Of a stretch of DNA of 45,863 nucleotides, positions 17,525 to 25,765 are shown one piece after another. Both the position numbers and the translations under genes were made by a program. Under the pieces are notes generated by a model, which saw only the letters and a program-made list of their open reading frames with translations, did not search any database and had not been told where the DNA came from. The DNA lies in the NCBI GenBank assembly GCA_021372415.1, contig JAJFUM010000208.1, forward strand, positions 1 through 45,863, in the 5' to 3' direction. Source of the stretch: Deltaproteobacteria bacterium (GTDB lineage: Bacteria; Desulfobacterota; Syntrophia; Syntrophales; UBA5619). Each line of letters starts with the position of its first letter. The first letter of the stretch is position 1.

Positions 17525-18643
17525 ATGGATATCAAGAATTTGCCAGACAACCCCTATCTGCTCCTGACACCGGGACCGCTTTCCACGACGAAAACCGTGA
17601 AGGCGGCCATGCTGCGCGATTGGTGCACCTGGGACGACGACTACAAGGCGCTCGTCCAGGAGGTCAGGACCAAGCTGACCCGTCTGGCCACGGACAAGAT
17701 CGACCGCTATACCAGCGTGCTGATGCAGGGAAGCGGGACGTTCTGCGTGGAGGCCATCATCGGCACGGCCCTCCCCGAGGGCGGCAAGTTGCTGGCCCTG
17801 CCCAACGGGGCCTACGGGGACCGGATCGTCCAGATCGCCAAGACCCTTAAGATCGATTGCGTCTTCAACGACAGCGGGGAACTGGATCCGCCCGACCTGG
17901 ACAAACTCGATGCCACGCTCAAGGCCGACCGGGCCATCACCCACGTCGCCGTTGTCCATTCCGAGACGACCACCGGCATGCTCAACCCCATCGAGAAGAT
18001 CGGAAAGATCGTCAAGGGATACGGAAAGGTCTTCATCGTGGACGCGATGAGCAGCTTCGGCGGGATCGCCATCGACCTGGAGGCCGTCGACTGCGATTTC
18101 ATCGTGAGCAGCGCCAACAAGTGCATCCAGGGGGTCCCCGGATTCGGATTCGTCATCGCCAAAAAGGATGCCCTGAAGGCCTGCAAAGGGCAGGCCCGCT
18201 CCTTGTCGCTGGATCTCTACGATCAGTGGAACACCATGGAAAACGACAAGGGGAAATGGCGTTACACCTCACCGACGCACGTGGTGCGCGCGTTCCACCA
18301 GGCCATGAAGGAACTGGAGGAGGAGGGCGGAATCGCCAAGAGGGAGGCGCGTTACCGCGCCAACCACCGAATCCTCGTGGCGGGCATGAGGAAACTGGGG
18401 TTCAAGACGCTGCTTCCGGACGCCTACCAGGGACACTTCATCACCTCTTTCTACAGTCCCGAGAGCCCGAAATACGATTTCAAGACCTTCTATGACAAGC
18501 TCAAGACCAAGGGGTTCGTGATCTATCCAGGAAAGGTCTCCAAGGCCAGCGCCTTCCGCATCGGCAATATCGGGGACGTCTACCCGGCTGACATGGAGAG
18601 GCTCGTCAAGGCCGTCGAAGAGGCCATGTTCTGGTGGGATTGA
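17525..18643 (+). CDS. phnW: 2-aminoethylphosphonate:pyruvate aminotransferase
   Basis: Protein of 372 residues, class V aminotransferase of the PhnW type. It converts 2-aminoethylphosphonate and pyruvate to phosphonoacetaldehyde and alanine. Seen here: [19 protein letters not shown] and [10 protein letters not shown] near the N-terminus, which point to PhnW rather than to serine/alanine-glyoxylate aminotransferase, VDAMSSFGG for the PLP Asp, and Lys199 in SSANKCIQG as the Schiff-base lysine. AAGGAGG lies ten bases before the ATG. The next gene, ald, would oxidise the alanine back to pyruvate, giving a closed cycle. No phnX or phnA follows, so the fate of the aldehyde is open. Confidence 0.87.
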   Translation: MDIKNLPDNPYLLLTPGPLSTTKTVKAAMLRDWCTWDDDYKALVQEVRTKLTRLATDKIDRYTSVLMQGSGTFCVEAIIGTALPEGGKLLALPNGAYGDRIVQIAKTLKIDCVFNDSGELDPPDLDKLDATLKADRAITHVAVVHSETTTGMLNPIEKIGKIVKGYGKVFIVDAMSSFGGIAIDLEAVDCDFIVSSANKCIQGVPGFGFVIAKKDALKACKGQARSLSLDLYDQWNTMENDKGKWRYTSPTHVVRAFHQAMKELEEEGGIAKREARYRANHRILVAGMRKLGFKTLLPDAYQGHFITSFYSPESPKYDFKTFYDKLKTKGFVIYPGKVSKASAFRIGNIGDVYPADMERLVKAVEEAMFWWD

Positions 18644-18716
18644 AGTTGCCACAGGTTATTCCCATCCCGTTGAAGAGCCGCCCTGCGGGACGGCATCCAT
18701 CTGAAAGGAGAGGAAG

Positions 18717-19829
18717 ATGATTGTTGGCATTCTCAAAGAGATCAAGACATTGGAAAATCGGGTGGCCATGACGCCGGCTGGCGTCGAGGTCATGACCGAA
18801 CACGGTCATACCGTTCTGGTCGAAAAGGGCGCAGGGGTGGGGAGCGGTTTCGAGGACAAGGATTACGCCGCTTCCGGCGCCAAGATCATCAAGACCGCCA
18901 AGGAGATCTATGCGCGCTCGGAGATGGTGATGCACGTCAAGGAGCCGCAACCTTCGGAATACGGGATGATCCGCAAGGATCAGATCGTCTTCACCTACCT
19001 GCATCTGGCCGCAGACAAGTCGCTGACCAAGGCGATGGTCAAGACCAATTCCATCGATATCGCCTATGAGACGATCCAGAAGGCAGACGGATCCCTGCCC
19101 CTCCTGATCCCCATGAGTGAAGTGGCAGGCCGGATGGCGATCAATCAAGGTTCAAAGTACCTGGAAATGGAATTCGGCGGCGAGGGCGTCCTCCTGGGAG
19201 GCGTCCCCGGTGTCGAACCGGCCACTGTCCTGGTGATCGGCGCGGGTACGGTCGGTACCCAGGCGGCGAAGATGGCCTGCGGCCTGGGCGCCAGGGTGTA
19301 CGTGGTCGACTCCTGCCTGTCGAGACTCCGTTACCTCAACGACATCATGCCGTCCAACTGCTTCACCCTGATGTCCTCTCCCGCAACGATCCGCAGGCTG
19401 ATCCAGGAGGCGGATCTCGTCATCGGCTCCGTTCTCATCCCCGGGGCGAAGGCTCCCAAGCTCGTCACCCGCGGGATGCTCAAGACCATGAAGAAGGGGG
19501 CTGTCATGGTGGACGTGGCCATCGACCAGGGCGGCTGCTTCGAGACCTCAAAGGCCACGACACACAAGGATCCCATCTTTACGATCGACGGGGTGATCCA
19601 CTACTGCGTGGCGAACATGCCCGGCGCCGTCGCCAAGACCTCGACCCTGGCCCTGACCAACGCCACACTGCCCTATGCGCTGGAGATCGCCAACAAGGGC
19701 TGGAAGAGGGCGATGAAGGAGAATCCCGAGATCCGAAAGGGCGCCAACGTGATCCGGGGAGAGGTCACCTTCAAGGGCGTCGCGGACGCCTTCGACATGC
19801 CGCTCGTATCCGTAGACAAGTTCCTGTAG
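18717..19829 (+). CDS. ald: Alanine dehydrogenase (NAD-dependent)
   Basis: Protein of 370 residues, the standard length. It interconverts L-alanine with pyruvate, ammonia and NADH. Catalytic Lys75 (HVKEPQP) and His96 (YLHLAADK) fall at the canonical numbers; the NAD site is VIGAGTVGTQAA and VDVAIDQGG carries the conserved Asp. GGAGAGGAAG precedes the ATG, 73 bases after phnW, and a strong terminator follows. Next to an alanine-forming aminotransferase its likely job is pyruvate regeneration and ammonia release, as alanine dehydrogenase does with taurine:pyruvate aminotransferase in taurine degraders. Confidence 0.95.
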   Translation: MIVGILKEIKTLENRVAMTPAGVEVMTEHGHTVLVEKGAGVGSGFEDKDYAASGAKIIKTAKEIYARSEMVMHVKEPQPSEYGMIRKDQIVFTYLHLAADKSLTKAMVKTNSIDIAYETIQKADGSLPLLIPMSEVAGRMAINQGSKYLEMEFGGEGVLLGGVPGVEPATVLVIGAGTVGTQAAKMACGLGARVYVVDSCLSRLRYLNDIMPSNCFTLMSSPATIRRLIQEADLVIGSVLIPGAKAPKLVTRGMLKTMKKGAVMVDVAIDQGGCFETSKATTHKDPIFTIDGVIHYCVANMPGAVAKTSTLALTNATLPYALEIANKGWKRAMKENPEIRKGANVIRGEVTFKGVADAFDMPLVSVDKFL

Positions 19830-19859
19830 CCCCGCCGCTGCAACGAGGATCATTTCGCC

Positions 19860-19899
19860 GGCCGGTCCCCTCCCCCTTCGGGAGGCACCGGCCGTTTTT
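19860..19899 (+). terminator. Rho-independent terminator after phnW-ald
   Basis: Outer arms GGCCGGT (19860-19866) and ACCGGCC (19887-19893) with an inner CTCCC/GGGAG stem, then GTTTTT. It separates phnW-ald from the UroD-like gene. The rest of the 275-base gap to 20105 shows no further element I can support. Confidence 0.85.
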
Positions 19900-20104
19900 C
19901 TTGGGGAACGATCCCGACTGGAACGTCACGCACCCCGGGGGATAACCACACGAGGCGGCCCCGATGTCCGCACCCATCGAAAAGGGGGGAGTCGTATTTC
20001 GACTGCCGATGTGATAAGAATTCTAAGAAACCCTTCGGAAGCAATTCGAGGACGAACAGGCAAACAGGCGGCCAGGGAGAGCCGGGCCGCGGCAGGGAGG
20101 GAGG

Positions 20105-21130
20105 ATGACGGACCCTCAATGGGACGACCTTCTGTCCGTGATCGGGGGAGACCGGGTGGATCCGCTGCCCATCGGCTTCATCGTGGATTCTCCCTGGATT
20201 CCGGGATGGTGCGGGATGACGATCGCCGACTACCTGTCCAGCGAAAACAGGTGGTTCGAGGCCAATCGCCGGGTCGTCGAGACCTTTCCGGAATGCTGGT
20301 TCCTGCCGGGATTCTGGTCCGAGTTTGGCATGTGCACCGAACCTTCCGCCTTTGGCGCACGCTGCATCTTCCCGCGAAACGTCTTTCCCTACGCCGAGCG
20401 GGTGATCCAGGATGAAAGGCAGATCGATCAGATCCGGGAACCCGATCCGTCCAGCGACGGCCTGCTGCCCTTCGTCCTCAACCGGCTGCAATGGGCGAGG
20501 CCGAGGATCGAGGATCTCGGGCACAGGATCCGTTTCTCAGTATCGCGCGGCCCCCTCAATGTCGCATCGTTCCTGATGGGCATGACCGAATTCCTGATCG
20601 CCCTGAAGACGGAACCCCAGGCCGCGCACCGGCTGTTAAGGGTCATCACCGATTTTCTGGGGAGGTGGCACCGGCTCCAGCGTGAGACGATCCCGACGAT
20701 CGACGGGATCCTGGTCCTCGACGACATCGTCGGCTTCATGGGCGAGGAGGACTTCCTCGAGTTCGGATTCCCTTACCTCCGCGAGCTCTTTGCCGCCGAT
20801 GTGGCGGTAAAATTCTTTCACAATGACGCACCCTGCGCCGCCTCGATCAGGCACTATGCCGACATCGGCATCCAACTCTTCAATCCCGGCACCCAACACA
20901 CGGTCGCAGAACTGAAACGGATGTGCGGCAACAGGCTGACCCTGCTCCACGGCATCCCGCCGCGGGATGTCCTGGCAACGGGGAGCGCCGCCGATGTCTC
21001 CGCGGCCGTTCAAGGTCTCCTGGCCGAAACGCCGGACCGGTCCCGGTGGATCCTTTCCTGTGGAGGCGGAATGCCGCCCGATGTGAGTACGGATAATCTG
21101 CGCGCCCTGATCGAAGCGGCCCGCGGATGA
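20105..21130 (+). CDS. Uroporphyrinogen decarboxylase-fold protein (methyltransferase-like)
   Basis: Protein of 341 residues of the UroD/MtaA superfamily, which includes haem-pathway decarboxylases and zinc-dependent corrinoid methyltransferases. Visible motifs are SRGPLNVASFLMGMTEFL, the HND site (His239-Asp241 in VKFFHNDAP), GIQLFNPGTQHTVAELK, LHGIPPRDVLATG and the closing SCGGGMPPDVSTDNLRALIEA with Cys319. A true MtaA-type zinc site would be H-x-C with a later Cys; here Asp replaces the first Cys. No corrinoid protein gene is adjacent, so the substrate is unknown. It has its own ribosome-binding site (GGGAGG) and stands between two terminators. Confidence 0.75.
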   Translation: MTDPQWDDLLSVIGGDRVDPLPIGFIVDSPWIPGWCGMTIADYLSSENRWFEANRRVVETFPECWFLPGFWSEFGMCTEPSAFGARCIFPRNVFPYAERVIQDERQIDQIREPDPSSDGLLPFVLNRLQWARPRIEDLGHRIRFSVSRGPLNVASFLMGMTEFLIALKTEPQAAHRLLRVITDFLGRWHRLQRETIPTIDGILVLDDIVGFMGEEDFLEFGFPYLRELFAADVAVKFFHNDAPCAASIRHYADIGIQLFNPGTQHTVAELKRMCGNRLTLLHGIPPRDVLATGSAADVSAAVQGLLAETPDRSRWILSCGGGMPPDVSTDNLRALIEAARG

Positions 21131-21188
21131 CCCTCTCAAAGCAGGGGCCCGGGCCATCGGCATCGCCGGGGAGACGCACCGACGAGGA

Positions 21189-21219
21189 GAGGCCGGCTGC
21201 CCCGGGGACAGCCGGCCTC
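21189..21219. terminator. Terminator between convergent UroD-like and ABC ATPase genes
   Basis: Perfect 11-bp stem GAGGCCGGCTG / CAGCCGGCCTC with a 9-base loop, then TTCTCGTGTT on the plus strand. It lies between the stop of the plus-strand UroD-like gene and the stop of the minus-strand ATPase gene and may serve both. Confidence 0.7.
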
Positions 21220-21254
21220 TTCTCGTGTTCCATCGGAGCTGAAAGGGGCTTCTT

Positions 21255-22355
21255 CTACTTCTTCTTCAGGAGGTGGACGCTCCGGGGAATCTCAATCTCG
21301 ACCCTGTCGGCGTGGGTGAAGCGCTGGGCGTCCCGGGGGTTGTACTGGTCGATAATCATTTTCTTCTGGCCGATCGTCACGGTGCACTTGGCCAGGGACC
21401 CGGCGTACATATAGGATTTCAGGGTCCCGCAGATCACGTTGGACCGTTTGGTGCCGCAGTCGAGGGACAGCGAAACACTCTCCGGGCGGATGACCATCAG
21501 GACGTCCTCCCCGGCCCGAGTGTCCTCCTGATCGAGCCTGATCTCGATTGGCCCGAACTCGGTGTCCACGGTGGCGTTCCGCGTGCCGGTGTCGATCGAC
21601 GCAACACGGCCCTCCATGAAATTGACGTACCCGACGAAACTTGCGATGAACTCATTGGCCGGTCGCTCGTAGATCTCGATGGGGGTCCCCACCTGTTCGA
21701 TCAGACCGTTCTTCATGACGACCAGACGGTCCGAAATCGCCATCGCCTCGAACTGGTCGTGCGTCACGAAAACCGTCGTGATGTGGAGCCGTTCCTGAAG
21801 TTTTCGGATCTCCTCGCGCATGACAAGCCTGAGGTTTGCGTCGAGGTTCGAGAGGGGCTCATCCAGGAGGAGGACCTTGGGCTCCAGGCTGAGGGCCCGG
21901 GCAAAGGCGACGCGCTGCTGCTGGCCGCCCGAAAGCTTGTCGATCATCCGGTCCCCGAAGGCCGCCAGTTCCACCATTTCCAGCAGTTCCTTGACCCGGG
22001 CGGCGATCTTCTCCTTAGGCCACCGGTTGATCTTCAGGCCGTAGCCCACATTTTCCGCAACGGTCATATGGGGGAAGAGGGCGTAATTCTGAAAGCAGAT
22101 CCTCGTATCCCTGAGGTTCGGGGGCAGGTCGTTGATCCGCTGGCCATCGAGGATGATGTCGCCCGAACTGATGTCGGTGAACCCGCCGATCAGGCGCAGG
22201 AGCGTCGTCTTGCCGCAGCCGCTGGGCCCGACAAAGGTGACCAGTTCGCCCTCTTTTACCTCCAGCGAGACCCCCTTGAGGACCTCGTTCGTCCCGTAGA
22301 ACTTGTGGATGTCCTTAAGAATTAGCATCGGTTTTTCATGAGAGCCCACGTTCAT
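21255..22355 (-). CDS. ABC transporter ATP-binding protein, iron(III)/2-aminoethylphosphonate importer type
   Basis: Protein of 366 residues, PotA/FbpC-like. Walker A GPSGCGKTT (43-51), signature LSGGQQQRVAFARAL, Walker B VLLLDEPLSNLD and the H-loop VTHDQFEAM are complete. A TOBE domain follows from about residue 250 (GEDVLMVIRPESVSL). Third gene of a binding protein-permease-ATPase operon on the minus strand. The set matches the size and order of the putative 2-aminoethylphosphonate importer (PhnS-PhnU-PhnT type), but iron(III) importers share this layout. The phnW neighbourhood and shared site B/A promoter block favour the phosphonate reading. Confidence 0.85.
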   Translation of the reverse strand: MNVGSHEKPMLILKDIHKFYGTNEVLKGVSLEVKEGELVTFVGPSGCGKTTLLRLIGGFTDISSGDIILDGQRINDLPPNLRDTRICFQNYALFPHMTVAENVGYGLKINRWPKEKIAARVKELLEMVELAAFGDRMIDKLSGGQQQRVAFARALSLEPKVLLLDEPLSNLDANLRLVMREEIRKLQERLHITTVFVTHDQFEAMAISDRLVVMKNGLIEQVGTPIEIYERPANEFIASFVGYVNFMEGRVASIDTGTRNATVDTEFGPIEIRLDQEDTRAGEDVLMVIRPESVSLSLDCGTKRSNVICGTLKSYMYAGSLAKCTVTIGQKKMIIDQYNPRDAQRFTHADRVEIEIPRSVHLLKKK

Positions 22356-22381
22356 AGATCGGAGAACCCCTTTCGTTAATC

Positions 22382-24073
22382 CTATGCCACGGTCTTGGCC
22401 GTGCCGTTGCCCAGTCGGGTCTTTTTGGTGATGAAGTTGAGGATCATCATGCAGACCGCGACGATCAGAACCAGCTTCATGGTCGTGGCGGAGGCGATGC
22501 CGATCTCGCCGTAAACAGCGGCATCGAAGATCTTCACGGCGGCCAGGTCAAAGCCCGGGCTGACCAGGAAGACCACGGCGCTCAACGAGACGATCGCCGT
22601 CATGAAAGTATAGATGAAGCCCGCGATGAAGGCGGGAAACATGATCGGCAGGACGATCTTGATGAAGGTGGTCAGGAAACTGGCCCCCAGGTCCGCCGAC
22701 GCCTCCTCGATCTCTATGTGGATCTGGTGGAGCTTGCTGATCCCCGCCTCCACGCCGACGGCCAGGAAACGGAAAACGCAGTTGAGGGCCAGGATCATGA
22801 TCCCACCGGTGAGTTTGAGCGGTGGGGCACTGAAGGCCAGAAGGTAGCCGATGCCCAGGACCGTCCCGGGCAGGGCGAACCCGGAGAGGGAAACCATCTC
22901 GATAAAGGTCCGGCCGAAGAACTGCCCCCGCACGATGACATAGGCCAGAAGGACGCCGATGACGGCGCCGATGACGGCCGCCACGAGGGAGACGCGGATG
23001 CTGTTGTAGATGGCCTGGTTCGATGTGAAGTCCAGGTAGTTGGATAGGACGAGGTTGTGCGTAACCCCAAGGATCTTATAGAAGGAGGCCACGAAGACCA
23101 CGGCGAAACAGATGAAGATCGCCCCCGCCGCCACGGTGGTGATGATCACAAAGGGGACCTTGATCAGGGGGGTGATCTTCCTCGGCTCCGAGGCGACGGG
23201 TTTGCCGCCGATCGTGGTAAACTTCTTCCCCTCGAGCAGATAGTTGTGGATGAAGAAGATCAGGACGCAAGGGGCGATCAGGACGACCGACAGGACGCTC
23301 CCCATGTTGAAATCAGACTCCCCTGTGATCATCGTGTAGGTGTCCGGCGCCAGGAAGGGGGTCCGTCCGCCGAGGATCGCGGCATTGCCGAATTCGGCGA
23401 TTGTCATGACGAAGATCAGGAGCGCCGCCTTGAGCAGACCCGGTGCCAAGAGGGGAATCGTGATCGTCCTGAGGATCGTCGCCTCCGAGGCCCCCATGTC
23501 ATAGGCACTCTCTTCGAGGTTGGGGTTGAGCGACATGAGCGTGCTCTCGATCATCATGTAGGCCAGCGGGATAAAGGCCAGGGACTGTGAGACGACAACG
23601 CCGCCGAAGCCATACAACTCGAAGTGGAGGTCGAGCATCCGGGTGATCAGGCCGTTTCGGCCAAAGAGGATGATGAGCGACAGGGCAAAGAGATACGGCG
23701 GCGCGATCAGGGGAACCAGAGAGATGATCTTCAGGGGTTTCCTGAGGACCCAAGGGCCGCGGGTGGTCATATAGGCCAGGCAGAAGCCGATGACCAGGCA
23801 CACGATGGTGTTGATCACCCCCAGAAGCAGGGTATTGTAGAGGGACTGGTAGTAATAGTTCTTGCTGAAGAAGGCCTTGTAGTATTGCAGGGTGAACCCC
23901 GACGGTCCCCGGAAGCTCTTGATCAGGACCGCGATGATGGGATAGAGGAGAAAGAAGGCAAGCAGCAGGAATAAAACACCGGCCAAGATGTTGACCAGAT
24001 TCGCGTTCAGAAAATCCTTCACCTTGCTGCCGCTGCTGGCCTGCAGCTTCACAGACAGTTCCGCCGTTGCCAT
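22382..24073 (-). CDS. ABC transporter permease, two fused membrane domains
   Basis: Protein of 563 residues with about twelve membrane helices. Two BPD_transp_1 domains are fused in one chain, each with an EAA loop: EESAYDMGASEATILRTITIPLL in the first half and EEASADLGASFLTTFIKIVLPIM in the second. This FbpB-like layout is that of the putative aminoethylphosphonate permease (about 560 residues) and of iron(III) permeases. The start at 24073 has GGAGGAG upstream; it begins 36 bases after the binding protein and ends 26 bases before the ATPase. Confidence 0.87.
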   Translation of the reverse strand: MATAELSVKLQASSGSKVKDFLNANLVNILAGVLFLLLAFFLLYPIIAVLIKSFRGPSGFTLQYYKAFFSKNYYYQSLYNTLLLGVINTIVCLVIGFCLAYMTTRGPWVLRKPLKIISLVPLIAPPYLFALSLIILFGRNGLITRMLDLHFELYGFGGVVVSQSLAFIPLAYMMIESTLMSLNPNLEESAYDMGASEATILRTITIPLLAPGLLKAALLIFVMTIAEFGNAAILGGRTPFLAPDTYTMITGESDFNMGSVLSVVLIAPCVLIFFIHNYLLEGKKFTTIGGKPVASEPRKITPLIKVPFVIITTVAAGAIFICFAVVFVASFYKILGVTHNLVLSNYLDFTSNQAIYNSIRVSLVAAVIGAVIGVLLAYVIVRGQFFGRTFIEMVSLSGFALPGTVLGIGYLLAFSAPPLKLTGGIMILALNCVFRFLAVGVEAGISKLHQIHIEIEEASADLGASFLTTFIKIVLPIMFPAFIAGFIYTFMTAIVSLSAVVFLVSPGFDLAAVKIFDAAVYGEIGIASATTMKLVLIVAVCMMILNFITKKTRLGNGTAKTVA

Positions 24074-24109
24074 CTTTCTCCTCCGGGTTCCAAGCTCAAA
24101 AGAACAGTG

Positions 24110-25102
24110 TTACTTGAAGTCGGTCCGCAGCTTCTGTTTCCAGATGTCGTTGTTCTTCTCCTTGTCAGCCGCTGCCTTGCCCAGGTCCAGTTTGATGTAC
24201 TTGGGCAGGGTCTTTCCGTAGAGCTTGTTTGCCGCCGGCCGGGGGGTGACATAGCCGATATCAGCCATAATGACGCTGAACTCGGGAGTCCCCAAGACAT
24301 CGATGATCTTCTTGCAGGTTTCGAGTTTCTTCGTGTTCTTGAAGATCAGGGCAAAGGTCCCGTCATAGCCGGTCCCCTCGGCTGGGATCGACCAGTTGAG
24401 CGGATAACCGTCGTCGAGGCGCTTCTTGACGTTCTCGTCGGAGGTGATTCCCAGCATGAATTCGCCGCGGCCGACCAAGTCCGTCGGGGCGTTGCCGCTG
24501 CGGGTGTAATGGTGGATGTTCTTGTCGAGGGCCTCGAGGAATTTCCATCCTTCGGCGTCCCCGTAGAGGGCCAGGAACGAGAAGCGCATCATGTTGGCGG
24601 TCCCGGAGCTCAGGGGGGAGGGCATGACAATCTCGCCCTTCCACTTAGGATCGAGGAGGTCCTTCCAGCTTTCCGGCATCTTGTAGCCGGCCTTGGCCAG
24701 GCGGTCCTTGTTGCCGACCAGGACGAAGGAGAAATTGGCGATGTTGTACCAGTTACCCTGCGGATCCATGAAGACATCCGCGACGCCCTTCCAGCCTGGG
24801 GAGACATAGGGAAGCGCCCAACCGTTCTTCTTGGCCATGAAGGCAAGGGGGGAACCGCAGCCGATGATCATGTCCGCATTGAAATTGGGGGCCTCGGCCT
24901 TTGCACGGGCCTCAATCTCGCCGAAGGACTGAAAGGTCTGGTTGACGGTGATGCCGGTTTTGTCTTTGATGAATTTGACGATCTTGGCGTTGTTGTCCGG
25001 AGAGGTGCCCATGTAGGCATTGATGTCCTCCGCCATGGCGCTGCCGGCGAGCACTACTGAGAAGATCGCGGCGACGGCGACTGCAATGAACTTTCCTTTC
25101 AT
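24110..25102 (-). CDS. Periplasmic substrate-binding protein of the ABC importer
   Basis: Protein of 330 residues with a Sec signal (MKGKFIAVAVAAIFSVVLAG, cleavage predicted after AMA at about 23). The mature part resembles the AfuA/FutA/PhnS group: INAYMGTSPDNNAKIVKFI, MIIGCGSPLAF, NWYNIANFSFVLVGNKDRL and MPSPLSSGTANMMRF. I do not see the adjacent tyrosine pair typical of FbpA iron sites, which slightly favours an anion such as an aminophosphonate. The ATG at 25102 has GGAGGAAATC upstream. It opens the operon, about 225 bases after regulatory site B. Confidence 0.82.
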   Translation of the reverse strand: MKGKFIAVAVAAIFSVVLAGSAMAEDINAYMGTSPDNNAKIVKFIKDKTGITVNQTFQSFGEIEARAKAEAPNFNADMIIGCGSPLAFMAKKNGWALPYVSPGWKGVADVFMDPQGNWYNIANFSFVLVGNKDRLAKAGYKMPESWKDLLDPKWKGEIVMPSPLSSGTANMMRFSFLALYGDAEGWKFLEALDKNIHHYTRSGNAPTDLVGRGEFMLGITSDENVKKRLDDGYPLNWSIPAEGTGYDGTFALIFKNTKKLETCKKIIDVLGTPEFSVIMADIGYVTPRPAANKLYGKTLPKYIKLDLGKAAADKEKNNDIWKQKLRTDFK

Positions 25103-25326
25103 GATTTCCTCCAATTAAATTTAAGTGATTAAATGTTAATCTTCAGAAAATGCAACCCTTGCCGCCTCACCCCCTTTCCCATCCCATGGACCCAGGGTCC
25201 CTGTCCTGTTACGGGCCCCTGAATCCGCTGTAACAGAATCAAGATCGACTGTCAAAGTAAAGAGGGTAGAGTTGATGCTGCCCAAAGGGCGTTTATACAC
25301 GTGGGTCAAAGAAAGTCTCATCCCCT

Positions 25327-25394
25327 TCTATTCCTTTCCCAATATTAGTCAAACTAATTATAATCATATAATCCATGAATAATTATTATCGCAC
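25327..25394 (-). promoter_or_regulatory. Regulatory site B upstream of the ABC importer operon
   Basis: Read on the minus strand, ATGATTATAATTA is followed by GTTTGACT, AATATT, GAAAGG and AATAGA; the block 25327-25367 agrees with site A at 35 of 41 positions. TTAG-TTTGA-CTAA inside it is a symmetric T-N11-A LysR-type box. At the expected distance (centre 29 bases before TTTGACT, near 25382) one dyad half, GATAA, is kept and the other (TCATG) is degenerate. Confidence 0.65.
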
Positions 25395-25507
25395 TTCCGG
25401 TGCAACTATATTTCCTTAACCGATTCAAAATGTTTAATCTGCGATATCCGTCTGGATGCCGAACAACCGCCCCGGAAAAGCCTCCCTTTCCCGTCCCATT
25501 CTCTGGG

Positions 25508-25533
25508 ACCGTGATGCCGGAGGGCATCACGGT
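25508..25533. other. Strong hairpin of unknown role
   Basis: Perfect 11-bp inverted repeat ACCGTGATGCC / GGCATCACGGT with loop GGAG. Neither strand has a T run after it, so it is not a classical terminator. It may be an RNA stability element or part of an untranslated RNA. Confidence 0.45.
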
Positions 25534-25704
25534 GAAAAGGCAGAACCGTCGTCAGCCCTCAAATCTGCAGGGCCCTAGAGCAAATCGAATGCCAACCTGG
25601 AATCTCCCGTCCAAGGGACCGGATATACTGAGTTTGATGAATCGGGAATGGGTTTGTGGACAGGCAGAAATGGTACAATCTTGTCCCTTGAGGCGGTCAT
25701 TGGG

Positions 25705-25746
25705 CCAAATAAAGTCCCCCGCCGGGCAAAGGGTTCCCGACGGGGG
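25705..25746 (-). terminator. Terminator of the saccharopine dehydrogenase-like gene
   Basis: On the minus strand CCCCCGTCGGG pairs with CCCGGCGGGGG (one central mismatch), followed by GACTTTATTT. It starts 20 bases after the stop codon at 25766. Confidence 0.65.
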
Positions 25747-25765
25747 GAGGCTCGCAGGCAGGCGG

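Larger units (their letters stand above)
25103..25765. other. Long intergenic region between the ABC importer and the saccharopine dehydrogenase-like gene
   Basis: About 660 bases without a supported gene. From right to left it holds the terminator of the saccharopine dehydrogenase-like gene, a strong hairpin at 25508-25533, regulatory site B, inverted 7-mers CTGTTAC/GTAACAG at 25206-25212 and 25230-25236, a 13-bp palindrome at 25188-25200 and the ribosome-binding site of the binding-protein gene. A 61-codon frame at 25136-25321 (minus) has no recognisable product. Confidence 0.6.

Noticed and set aside
17525..18643. phnW as alanine-glyoxylate or serine-pyruvate aminotransferase
   Set aside because: The DWCTWDDDY and LLLTPGPL signatures and the adjoining ald gene fit PhnW better, although substrate range cannot be proven from sequence.
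21255..25102. Importer as an iron(III) (FbpABC) system
   Set aside because: Not fully excluded, but the lack of the iron-site tyrosine pair and the promoter block shared with phnW make an aminophosphonate substrate more likely.
25136..25321. A 61-codon minus-strand frame just downstream of site B
   Set aside because: The AGAAGGGG before its ATG is too close for good initiation and the product is not recognisable. A leader peptide cannot be excluded.
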